Positions 34,674 to 45,720 of a stretch of DNA of 64,000 nt are shown here, piece by piece. The first letter of the stretch is position 1, and every line of letters starts with the position of its first letter. Origin of the DNA: Pomacea canaliculata (Eukaryota; Mollusca; Gastropoda; Architaenioglossa; Ampullariidae); NCBI RefSeq assembly GCF_003073045.1, contig NC_037593.1, positions 11,704,735-11,768,734 on the forward strand, in the 5' to 3' direction. Position numbers and translations under genes: made by a program. The notes under the pieces were generated by a model. The model worked only from the letters and a program-made list of their open reading frames with translations. It made no database searches and had not been told where the DNA came from.

Positions 34674-36652
34674 ATGGAAACGAAACGTATACGAAAAGCC
34701 AATTTCAGTGAAATGGAAGTAAAACATTTTGTTAGAGGAGATATCTATGGAAAGTGAAAATCTTTCTTGCTCTTTCTACTATAAAGTGACGTTGCGAAAC
34801 AGACAAGAAATTTGGAAAAACATCGCGTCCAAGGTGTCGGCATGTGGAGTGGCCGTTCGGACGGTCCCAGACATAAAAGACAAATGGGGTCTCCTGAAAG
34901 AAGCTAGTGAATGTCGACCACCTGAATACGAAGAGACTGTTGTTGCGATCCTTGGCAATAGCACTAGTCTGATCAATGGTATTGCAGGTAAGTGACACAC
35001 TAACTGGCAATAAAATTATAAATAAAAGTAAATGACAGAATAATTGTCGTTATGTTTATAGGATACTTAGGGACTGGGTACTTATTTTTATTTTTTATGA
35101 ATTTATCATAGAAAATGTTATTACGTTTGCAAATCAACTGGATATAGGGAAGGGAGCAGTGAAAAATATGCTATGCATTGGATGTTTAAATCACTCATAT
35201 TTTTTAATCATACACGCTCTACATTCTTGGTAAGTGGTGACACAGCACCATAGGGTGAAATGGGTTCGTGTAACTGCCTCAAATGAAACCATTATTTCGT
35301 TCTCATTTATTGTCTATACATCAGCTGTATGCTTATTGATGAATAATCAAATCAAGTACAATTTTTAAAACTTTTTTTTTCCAGTTAATGGTACAGATTC
35401 ATTTGTGGCTGGACTAGATGTAACCCAGCCTTCAGGCTCAGGAAGTGAAGGAGGTAAGCAGGCTGAAGGAATTCATGTTTCATGGTGGCTCTACCGTGAA
35501 GTTTGTGTGCCGAATGCTGTGTTGTGAAGTTTGTACGCAATGCTGCCAGCTCAACAAATAATAGACAATACCTTAAAATTTACATAGTGAAATTTATTTT
35601 ACACTCAAACAGTCATAATTTTAAGTCACATATTTTAAAACAAAAGCAAAGTGAAATGTGAATAATTTACAGTCTACAAGAAGAGATAAAAGTGTGAAAG
35701 GGAAAGACAATGCTAATGGTGCAGTATGTGAATTTGCATAATTTCAAAATATTGCTTGGATTTTGCAGTGACTGAGGAAATAATTCAAAGTTCAAGACCC
35801 CTGACAACAGAATCTGCTTAGACAACAGCTTGGTCAAGACTTGCAAAAAAGAAAATGGTAATTATTTTTATTTTAAGTAAAATATTGAATGCTTTGTTAT
35901 TCTTGTCAACTTATATGATTTGCAGGAAAATCAATAGTCACATCCAATTTTCTTAGGTACACATTTGTAGTCTATAATTGCATCCACACACAAATATATA
36001 TATACACATCTATATGATATTTGCAGTCTATTCTTGCAAGACTGATAATTTTTTGCCATGTTACACTAAATCAGTTTGTAGATAAGGGGGGGGGGGGGGC
36101 ATTGGTGTTTTTACGCCGTGCCAGCAACTGAGGCTATATTACGGCAAGCAGCCAGCCCTGTAAACAGATGCCACATGCAGAGAAAGAACAGCGTGCCCGA
36201 GATGAGAAACGAACTCTGGGCAGCAAACCTTCACTGTATTGGTGACAGGCGCTAACCGTTGTGCCACCGTGCCGCTCAGTTTGTAGATAACATCACTTTT
36301 CTTTAGAATCTTATTGATGTACATGCAGAAATCTAATTGCCACTCTTGCAACCATCATTTAGTACATAATTCTTTTTGCTCTGCCCCAGAGTTTTCAAGT
36401 CCCTCCACATCGCTGGCAAACTTCTACCAATCAGCACCACTGTCCATGGACAACCAGGAAACCTTTAAAATGGAAAAAAAGAAAAAAGAGCCAGCAAAGG
36501 GGATGAAGAGCAACAACTCGCAATAAAATATTTGAAAGAACAAACAGCAGAGTCCACACTACGCCAACAAAAAATAGGACTACAAATGAAAAAACTCAAA
36601 CTGAAAGTCAGGCTGCTGGAAGCTAATAAAAAGCAACCTACAGAAAGATGAA
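34674..36652 (+). pseudogene. Harbinger Myb/SANT-like DNA-binding protein, broken
   Basis: The start METKRIRKANFSEMEVKHFV runs into a frameshift near 34,730. The frame then reads RQEIWKNIASKVSACGVAVR, TVPDIKDKWGLLKEASE and ILGNSTSLINGI to a GTAAGT donor at 34,987. A trihelix/SANT-like domain with spaced tryptophans (IW, KW) is recognisable. Later exons are likely at about 35,385-35,453 (ends at GTAAG) and 36,389-36,652 (KMEKKKKEPAKG, then a charged coiled-coil end QKIGLQMKKLKLKVRLLEAN, with the frame disturbed). In Harbinger elements this protein helps the nuclease reach the nucleus and DNA ends. The frameshift means it is unlikely to be made. Confidence 0.7.
36099..36277 (-). mobile_element. 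SINE with tRNA-like head, copy 2
   Basis: Minus-strand head CGGTGGCACAACGGTTAGCG (A-box) and GAGTTCGTTTC (B-box), a body with ACGCTGTTCTTTCTCTGCATG, then GTAATATAGCCTCAGTTGC toward the 3' end. It is inserted within the Harbinger remnant, so it is younger than that element. Confidence 0.85.
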
Positions 36653-37149
36653 TGGTAATTAAACTTGCAGTACTGCCAGTGTATGCATTTTTGTATGTTA
36701 GAGTGGATGTGTATGCAGTTAAATTTTTTTTAATTATGTCCTTGATCTTAGAATGTGCATCTGTTAATCTATTGTTTAAGTGTTGTATATTTGTTTTTTT
36801 TTTATCTCTTCTAGAAATAAAAGATGTCATAAGCAACAAAGTTTCTTAATGGTTTTTCTTCTCTGTGCCTTGATAGTATGTGTTATATTCTGGATCACCC
36901 TTACCTTGTTTTCTTTATTGGTGTGCAAGAAATGCAATCAGCTAATACTGCGGGCAACTTTCCCAGCAACAACTCTTGCTCTCTCCTGTGCTTGCATATT
37001 GTATCTCCTCTCTACAAGGTTTTCATCTGCACCATGGTTTTTTATCTGCACCAGTATCATCTTCATCATCTGGGTCTGGCAGAGCTAGAAACCTGAACAA
37101 AATGTCAAAAGCAAATTGTAAGTTAATAGAACATCTCATCCATCCCCCT

Positions 37150-37526
37150 TATAAAAATGATGTACAGATTGTGTCCGCTATACCACAATATTCAACAAAA
37201 AGAATGTTCACAAACCTGGCAGGATTGTGCAGAATGAAGCACACTGTGATTATTTCGCTTGCTATCTCTGGAGATACACATAAACCAATATGTAAGCAGT
37301 GCCACCTCTTTGCAACACCAATGCTTCTTTCCACTGTGCAGCGTGCCTGTCTGTGAAGTTCATTATAAATTCTCTCTTCTGGAGTTTCTGGGATGAAAAC
37401 AGGGGTCATTAGCCAGTCCGTTAGCATGTACCCATTGTCTCCAAGAAGATGTCCCCTTAGAGGTGGCTGATTGCTTTCCATGGCATCATAGAATGGTGAC
37501 TCTCTACAAAAAAACATTTTTATCAA
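37150..37526 (-). pseudogene. PIF/Harbinger nuclease, C-terminal exon
   Basis: After a TTTTTTTGTAG acceptor the frame reads ESPFYDAMESNQPP, LLGDNGYMLTDWLMTPV, ERIYNELHRQARCTVERSIG and SPEIASEIITVCFILHN. GDNGY holds the second catalytic aspartate, and the ERSIG/LHN end is typical of the DDE_4 Harbinger nuclease family. The N-terminal exons with the first aspartate are not found, so it is truncated. Domesticated HARBI1-like genes keep the full length, so this is a transposon remnant and not a host gene. Confidence 0.88.
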
Positions 37527-37559
37527 AAAAATAACATTGGCGGATTACATGGGCTATTT

Positions 37560-39020
37560 AATCATGGCATTACATGGGATTTGAGTAATTGTGGTTGTAC
37601 ATAAAGCTGCTGCAAGCCGTGGCATTTGCAGATATGTCTCCTAAAAGATGACATGACATCTTGTATGAGTTAAGAGATAAGTGAGAAATTATTTGACATC
37701 ATAAGAGTTAAACACATGACTGCATGTTGTTGCTGCAGTCTGAGGAAAACTCACCTCTTCCTTGAGCATGACTTCTAACACAGCTCACACAATGCTAGTC
37801 CTTTTCACCTCCCCCTATTTCTGGTTTTGATATTTTCCTACTTGTCTTCCTCTACAGAATCACGATTTTGACAATTCTAGTTACTCGGTGACTTTGTGTG
37901 TTTTCTCTACTTGTCTTCTATTCGTCGTCAGGATTGTTGTTTATTTTTCCGTCCGTCGTACTCTGTCCATGTTGTCCATGTCTCATTTCTGTCGTACGCG
38001 CTAAGACCATGGTCTGTAGGAGTGGGAATTTGCGCTAAATAAATTTTTTTGTTTTTTCTCTTTTTTTATTATTATTATGATTTACATCAACAAAAATAAA
38101 CATAACAATGAAGGTGGGTCTTAAACAAGACAGACATTTCCCATGCCATTGAGCATACAACTATTACAATTACCACTGACATTCCCTAGAGACTACACAT
38201 CCTAATCCCTACTAATTTCACCATAAAAAAAAATTAAAATAACATCAGTTTTACACAATTCTTAAATTTATATACCTTTTACAGGAAAAAAGTTATTATT
38301 ACAGTGCTGTATATGTGGTTCCGTCATTGACTGAATCTATGATGTCACACCCACCTGTATTTCACAAATAAGAAATTTTTTTTTTTCCTTTTCCTTTCTC
38401 TTTCTCCTTTTTCCCTTTTCTTCCCCTTTCTCTCTCCTTTTTTTCTTTTTAAACATATGATAGGTATTGTCTATTTATCATTTGTACATAGCAATAGAGA
38501 TAGAAGAGAATAGAATATGTGTGTGAGTGAGGGTGTGAGTGCATATGTGTATGTGTTTAAAACATGTCAATTTGGCATCATGCACAATCTATACCATAAG
38601 TGTAATCTACTAAGGAAAAAACTATATAAACTATACATGCCGTAGCCATATAAACTTTATAGCAGTAGTAGTAAGGCAATAGTTGTGGTATGAATAAGTT
38701 TATTTTCAACTTGGCTACAAATTTGTCTCATCTGTCATTTCCTGTGCTATATTTGTGTACAAGACACGATATCTACCTGTGCCACGGTAACTGATATCTC
38801 TGTGACACACACGATATTACTAACAACAGTCTCACATTCACTTGCTCGTCAGCTCCTACATTACAAGAGATAAGAACACAATAGTGGGAGGAGTGATTCG
38901 AACATTTTTTATTTCGTCAACTATCAGCATGGACAGTCCTCGCCCGTGTGCCATGGTAAGGACAGGAGACTGACACCAGCTGACTGAACATTACTAATGT
39001 ACAGTGTTGACAGCACATTA
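37560..39020. other. Stretch without a recognised gene
   Basis: T-rich low-complexity runs at 38,048-38,080 and 38,375-38,450, otherwise nothing recognised. From about 38,830 the sequence becomes collinear with the region just downstream of lectin exon 4 in gene C (GGGAGGAGTGATT, ACAGCACATTATTTGTCATTC), that is, the 3' end region of gene D. Confidence 0.45.
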
Positions 39021-39037
39021 TTTGTCATTCACTCCGT

Positions 39038-42000
39038 TCAGATGTCTACCTGACAAGCAAACCACAGCTTCATGCTGCAAGGAACGTCGTCGAGGACGAC
39101 TTGGTTCATGTAGCTGACTCTGACACACTCTACATTCTTGACATCGTCGTACATGTCGTCCGGCTGCCCATCGGCCCAAAGCTCGGAGTCTACCGCCAAC
39201 GTGGTGTTGTCGCTCCACCGGAAGACTTTCGCCACTTTAATGTCATTCGCTCCAACCCACACACTTTTACCCATAGTCCCGAGATCTTTACCTGTGCACA
39301 AACAATAATTTCCTTCTTTTAATGAACGTTCTTTGAAAATATTAACTTACAATCTAATGATGTCTACTGCTGCTTTCAAACAGGTCACCGGTTTGTAAAG
39401 CAAAGTGCTCATTATATTTAATTTACGAATGCTTCATAAAATGAAAAAAAAATCTATTTTCAATTCTCTGTATTTGTGAAAAACGAGAGATGACACACAA
39501 TGGAAGTTTAACCACGAAGAAGAAAGATGGTCGACAAAGCTGCATGTGGACAAGACAGGAAATGTTGTAAAGGTGAGGTGATCTACACTGAATTCTATTC
39601 ATTTTTGAAGATAGTCGCATATTTGTTTAAATAGCATTTATTTAGTTTTTCAACTATTTTTAGCAAGAGAAAAATCGATTTTTGAATGTGTGACAGCTCT
39701 GTTGTGCATGCGTGCGTGTGTGTGTGTGTGTGTGTGTTATTTTGCTGACAAGCAATAAAGATAAAGGTTGTTTCATGTTACTTAATACATCACTAAGTCA
39801 CATTTGCTGATGCACACCTCCACGAACTAACTGTCGTGTATTACGGAATTTTATACTATGATACGCTCATAAACGACATTTCTGCATGCCTATTCCATAA
39901 CTAAAAATATCCCACTCATGGTATTTGTTCCTTGGGGAAGTTATACATGATAATATCTTCTAAATTTTTAGATAAACTATCCATAGACCTCGTAAATTAT
40001 TTGACATTCATTTTTTTCCTAATAAAATACTATTTTCTTCATTTAATGTCTTTGACTCTAAAAATACAACGCTTTCATCGCTTCCTATCGACATCCTCGT
40101 TTCAAGAAAGTTCATGCATGTTTTTGAGAAAACAATTAATACTGAGTTCCTGACAATTTGTAACAACTAAACGCCGGAACTTCTTTTGTGATCTTGGATT
40201 CAGTAATTCACCATTTCTTCGAGCTAAACTTTATTAGTGTTAAAGATAGCAATACAATGTGTACCAACTTACCCATCGTCTCCATCAGCATCAGCAGGGC
40301 CGGGCCATCGTCACGTGACTTGAGGTTAAAGAGATGACCTCTGTCACCTTCACAGCGCGTTACGGCATCCGAGTAGTTTCGTTTAATAAAGTACAGCTTC
40401 AGACAACGGTATTCCAAAAGCAGGTAACCTCTCTCCACAGGACAGCCATCTGCACAAACAAGTTTACATCGCAACATGTTGTGTCAGGAACTGACCTTTA
40501 CATTAGCGACCCTCGGCATTTAGATAAACCGGGCTGTGTATTTATTTTATTGTTCAACTAGGCATGACCTGTGACGAGACGATCACATGTTTAAAACCTG
40601 CAGCCAAAGCAATGTTAAACTGTGTGAACAATGTTCAGATTAACATCATTAACAAAGCCCACCCACAATCCCCCCCGCTTGACCTTTAATAATCAGCTGC
40701 TGGGAGGTGGACAGCGAGGTGAGATCTGATCATGGGTACCACCAGACACCAGTCAACGACTTTCTGTTCCACAGTCGAGTGCAGTAACAATCAGTAATCG
40801 TACATCATAGATGTAAACATCTTTAAACATATATTATTTCGACTTTAGTGACTTTAGTTTACCGTAGGGAGCCTTAGCGTCCGCAGAACGATTCAAACGA
40901 TCCATTGCTGGAAGCAAGGCCAATTCAGTCACACCTAAATAAACAGAACAACAAACGATTAGTTAGTTTATTCCTTGTTGCTCCTCTGAAGAGTATAGGG
41001 CCGCAACAACACCTCGAAGGACTGCTTTCGCAATCGTGTTGAAGATGCGGGTCTTACTGCTGAAGGATAGTGCTCGGGAGTTCCAGATGGGGCGTAGGCT
41101 GTTGAAAGTGCCTGGCTTTGTTGATGCGGCTTTTGATATCATCATCCGCTCCACCGTCCTTGCTAACAATGCTCCTCAGATACCTGAGGTGGTCTGTTTC
41201 GAGGATGTTCTCTCCTTGAAGTTGGATGGGGAGTTCCTGCTTGTTGTTGATTCTCATCACTTCGGTCTTCTTTGTGTTGACCTTTAAGCCAGTCTTCTCT
41301 GCTTCCTTGGCTAGCTTACTCAGTTTGGTTTGTGCATGTTGTTGCCAATGAAACATGAGACCAATGTCATCTGCAAAGTCCAGGTCCTCTCGCTGTTTGG
41401 TGAAGGTCCACTGGATACCGATGTTGCTGTCTTGGGTTGTCTTGCACATAATCCAGTCTATGATCATCAAGAAGATTGTTGGTGATAATATGCAACCCTG
41501 TCTTACGCCGGTCTTCACTACAAAAGGTTTGGTGAGTTTGCTATTGTGAATAACTTGGCAGGTAGAGTCTTCGTACAACCCATGGATGATGTTTATGAGC
41601 TTAGGTAGAATCCCGTAGTGGATCATCAGCCTCCAGATGACGTCCCTGTCTACACTGTCAAATGCCTTCTCGAAGTCTACAAAAGTTAGATAGATGAAGG
41701 ACTGCCACTCAATAGACTGCTCAATGATGATACAGAGGGTGGCAATGTGGTCAGTGAATGAACTATCCTGCTTGTTCGGGTCTCAGTCTCTTGTCTAGCG
41801 CTTTTTTCAGTCTCTCTAGAATTATCCTTGATAGAACTTTACTGGCGATGGACAGCAGCATGCCAATTGTTGCACTGAGAGAGGTTTCCTGTCTTCGGTA
41901 ACTTGACTAGGCGGCCTACTTTCCGGTCTCTTGGTAGTAACTCTTGTTCCCAGATCTTATGTAGAAGGGGACTGTAAAATTGTTGCTGTTGTTTCTGGGT

Positions 42001-42837
42001 CTGCCTTTAATGCTTCTGCCAGCCATCTTCAGGATCAATGCTTGAGGAAGTGTTCACAAAACTTACTGTAATCTCAAAAGCTGTGTCATCCCTCCAGTTC
42101 GTGCCTCTCGCACCGCTTATGCCTGTGGCCTTATATTCAGCTTAAACAGTAAGTCTGCATTTCTAAATGTCTTCGTTGATCCACTGCCTGCTTATTTTTT
42201 TTTTTTTTTACTTGTCAGCTCCAATGCTTTTCAATGTAGCCTTTTGGTTTAAATGTGTAACATGTTTTGATATAACAGATATTTCAACATGAGTTTTATT
42301 TATTCTGTCAGGTAAACGAAGTTTTGTCAAGGCAACAACAGCAGTGATCCTTTGCTAATAGATTTATCACAAATAAAGAATTTTAACTTTAAAAATGTCT
42401 TGATATTAAAAAACTTGCCCAATGTGACAATCATGACAAAGGTCAGTGCTGTGTAGATCACAAGAAGTGATCGTGAGGTGGCCTGAAATAAATTAGTAAC
42501 TTTACAGACGATGGCATTCGATTGAATACACAAATAAAAAATGGTGAAATAAATACATAAACAAATCCTGCAATCGCACTAACATTGCAGAAGATAAATT
42601 GTAAGGCTTCAATAACAATCTGTTGAATATAAAACTAGAGTACAAAAAAACTTGTAAATAATACTCACAAACAGTAAACTCTGTTAGTTGCCATTTGCCA
42701 ATCACTTGTTTTCGACAGTTTGGTTAAGTTTTATTTTCTATTTTGATATGATTAAAAGGATTGCAGCGCTACAGTGTAGTGCCCAGAGCTGTACAAAACT
42801 GAGATAAATATTGTTGTCCCGTATAAACTCTTACCAT
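39038..42837 (-). CDS. C-type lectin gene D, secreted, intact
   Basis: Exons: ATG at 42,837-42,835; 42,482-42,419; 40,449-40,273; 39,291-39,038 (TGA). Phases 0, 1 and 1 fit, giving 165 residues. The signal peptide ATSRSLLVIYTALTFVMIVT is three residues shorter than in gene C. The lectin domain starts DGCPVERGY and ends FACQVDI, with the six-cysteine long-form pattern and WVGAND. QPD is present (GQPDDMYDD), but the second calcium triplet is LDD instead of LND, and two residues are inserted in the loop after QPD, so sugar choice may differ. Intron 2 is GC-AG (GCAAGT) and contains a LINE piece. It is the rightmost gene of the cluster; its product is probably a secreted recognition lectin. Confidence 0.92.
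40955..42035 (-). mobile_element. LINE fragment in lectin gene D intron 2
   Basis: Same family as 29.8-31.2 kb. Minus strand: a damaged region near 41,950-41,640, then one long open frame (41,626-41,054) with GVRQGCILSP, LDFADDIGLMF and INNKQELP, ending in the GGADDDIKSRINKA region. A change of frame near 41,115 replaces the normal C-terminus. The end at 40,960-41,010 (a block like CTCCTCTGAAGAGTATAGGG) resembles the fragment at 54.6 kb. The endonuclease part is missing and it is inactive. Confidence 0.87.
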
Positions 42838-42910
42838 CTGAACTCGTCTGTACTTCTCGCTGTGTTCACGGAGTTCGTAGAGGAGAGACCTCGGACTGTC
42901 TGAACATCAG

Positions 42911-43038
42911 CAATATATACTCTCGTCCACACTCCCACCTGACATCGGGTGTAAATATTTTGTGAGAGGAGGCCGGCCAGTAACAAACAGGTATCCACGT
43001 CACGAGAGGCGTGGTCTGTCATGAACACGCCCTGTCAT
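42911..43038 (-). promoter_or_regulatory. Lectin gene D promoter
   Basis: TATATA at 42,920-42,911, with a 10-base deletion (the CAGGGCGGCA of the sisters) just downstream of it. That brings the ATG to about 75 bases from the TATA box. The upstream block is at 43,038-43,008. One inner arm differs (TCTGTCAT where the others have TCTGACAT). Confidence 0.6.
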
Positions 43039-43039
43039 C

Positions 43040-45715
43040 TCTACCTTGTTATGTCATGTGACCACTAGTAGCCCCGCTTCTTGCTCTGTCCATCCAAGCT
43101 GCTTGGTTCGCAAGGATTAGACATGGCTACTGACGAATGAACTTCCACGAAACTTTGCCGATGATTTGCATCCGATTAAGATTACACTGTGGGTCCCCAG
43201 AGGGCGCACAGATATTTTTGTGGACAGCTCCGTGCACGATGTGTACTTGTGTACAGCTGGTGAGCAGGACATTCGCGGTAAATGCTGTGCAAACTACAGT
43301 CGGTCTGTGCAACATCGCATTCACATCCGACTGCCATTACGGAAGCCCATTATTATTGCGTAAATAAAAACATAGTAAACAATTTATGAAAAAATAATAA
43401 AGTAGAAAATAGAAAACTGGCTCCAAGAAAATGGCTCTAACACCTCATCTCCCAAGCACATAAAAGAAAACAAAGTTGAGAGACGACCTTTGCGTCCTGG
43501 TCATTGTTCATGACTCGTGTAAATGATAGCTACATAAAATCTGTTGATTTCACATTTCTAAACTTAGTCATTCAATCGTGTAGACAGCCCTCTGTTCCAT
43601 CAACAGTGCGGTGTGTTTAAACACACATTCCTATTAATCGGCGATAAAACAAATAACTCATATCCTTTCTTAAACTATAAAATATTTTATTCCTAATTAT
43701 GCCATCAGATACTGTATTGACAGATATCAGATAGCTATCGTAAGTAATGAATTTCACAAATGCGGCTGTAAAGAAAGCTTTTGCTATCAAAGATTGGAAC
43801 GATTTTTATTCCTCCAATGATTTTTTCTCTCTTTTTCCCTCTCTTTCTTTGTCTCTCTCTCTCTCTCTGATTAGGCCTTAATGCCAATAAAAGATTGTTT
43901 GATCCATCTATAGCAGCTCATTAAGGTTGTCCAGTCTGTGAAAAACCTAATATCATTAAAGATGAACAGCATTGTATGTTCAGTTTACATGAGATCGGAA
44001 AAGTAATGGTAGGCCATAGACATGGATATATTTGTGAATTGTGCATATTGATTTTTTATAATTTATTTATAAAATTTCGGCAATAATAATAATACTAATA
44101 ATAATACTAATACTAATAATAATAATAATAGTTTAAATCACTTACATCGCATTTGCCCACTCACCAGTCAGTTCAAACATCAGCGCAACACTACAAATAA
44201 ATACAGTAACATGGCTGCAAACTACAAAATCAAAAAGTGTAGGAGAGATAGTGTGGAAAGGATTCATTCAACCACTAAAGGTAGTCAAGAAATAGGAGGA
44301 TCTTCACAGAGACCTGCATAAAGGTGGTCATTAGTGTGCGAGATCCTGCAGGCCAGCTCTTATTTATTCTAAGGTTCACCCCTTTGCGGTGGCATGGCAT
44401 GCTTACCTGAGTAAAGACTCTCCCCCGCCCCAGTAGACAGATTGGCACAGCCTAATATAAGATTATGGTTTAAATAAACTAAGTAGTTACAGTTGGAGAC
44501 AGGAACATATTTCTCATATTTATTATATATTATAATAAATACAGAGATATACATATACATATCTATTAAATTTAGTTCATTCCAGCTACTTCCTACTTCT
44601 TACAACTGGTCTGCTACTAATGAGTCATCTCATGTCGTGAGCGCAAAAACAAAAAGAAAAGGAAGCACGAGACAAAAACAGCAAATAAACAAAGTTAGCT
44701 TTGAAAGACCTCTACAAAGTTGTACACTTTTCCTAATGTTTGCTGTGTATATTACCTTGCTAAACGAACTGTAGTAAGCTTATAAGCTTATAGTTGTCTA
44801 CTGGGAAAAAAATTAACGATTACAATTAATGCAAGGGACTTGGAAAGGTCTGCCTCGAGACCCATGCTGGCTTTCGGTAGCCCTGTGTCCAGGTTCAGGT
44901 CCAAGTCACATCTGCCAATCGTCTTGCCAATGGTCGAAGCATTGCCTGGGGTCTTCTGTGGCTTGCTAACAATCAACAAAGTAGGAGTGCGCTAATTACA
45001 CTCTATCTTGCCGACGACCCAGAAATTGTTCAACACCGAGGATCTACTTTTTTTTTTTATCTGACTGACATTCGATCCTGTCAGTTGCGTGGGAAGATGA
45101 TCAGCTTTGAGGGTCGGGAAGAGGAACACTTAATACTGACAGTGAACGACGTTCACATTCTTGCCTCCTCAGTATCTTTTTTGGGGGCAGAAGCTGCTTC
45201 CCCACCCACCCAGGTTTCTACTCCACTGCCTTTGGCCTTGAACCCTCTGTCTTGTAGAGAGCGCACCATCATTCTGTCCTGTCCTTTAACCTTTGTACGA
45301 TCTGTTGTCCTACACCAGAGCAGACGACCAGCAGAGGAGACTAAATAATGTCACCTACTTCAGATCATGTGGTTTCAACTTTTTGTTTCTTTCATAGCAA
45401 TCTCGAAAATACATGCACACCATATATTCAACACAAATATACAAACATTTATAATATACAAAAGATTTACACCGTAAATATATACACCACACATTACGTA
45501 CCATACATGGAAGAATAGAAGAGACATACATATAATGAAAACATAACACATTCCATACATAATACCATCCACAAACATGTCATATATTCTATATATATAA
45601 ATTCATCAAACATACATATACACACATACACACCATACAATGCTCTTGGAGCACACGCTCGCATCCACCTACGCACATACTTGAGTGCAGAGGTCGATAC
45701 AATTAGTCTGAACAC
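43040..45715. other. Spacer between the lectin cluster and the CUB receptor
   Basis: No gene firmly recognised. A plus-strand open frame at 43,166-43,363 (ITLWVPRGRTDIFVDSSVHD, then AGEQDIRGKCC) looks protein-like but has no family I can name. There is an (AAT)n-like run at 44,083-44,130 and a CT run at 43,850-43,870. Another unidentified block is at 44,820-44,980. Confidence 0.4.
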
Positions 45716-45720
45716 CCTGC

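Larger units (their letters stand above)
34670..37526. mobile_element. PIF/Harbinger DNA transposon remnant
   Basis: Two parts face each other, as in Harbinger elements: a Myb/SANT-like DNA-binding gene on the plus strand (34.67-36.65 kb) and the end of the DDE nuclease on the minus strand (37,526-37,150). A SINE lies inside at 36.1-36.28 kb. I could not find a convincing pair of terminal inverted repeats with a 3-base target duplication, so the outer ends are uncertain. The upstream half of the nuclease is not visible right of 37.53 kb. Confidence 0.82.

Noticed and set aside
44390-44425. GCTTACCTGAGTA resembling the 5' end of U1 snRNA
   Set aside because: Only the first dozen bases match and no U1 stem-loops or Sm site follow.
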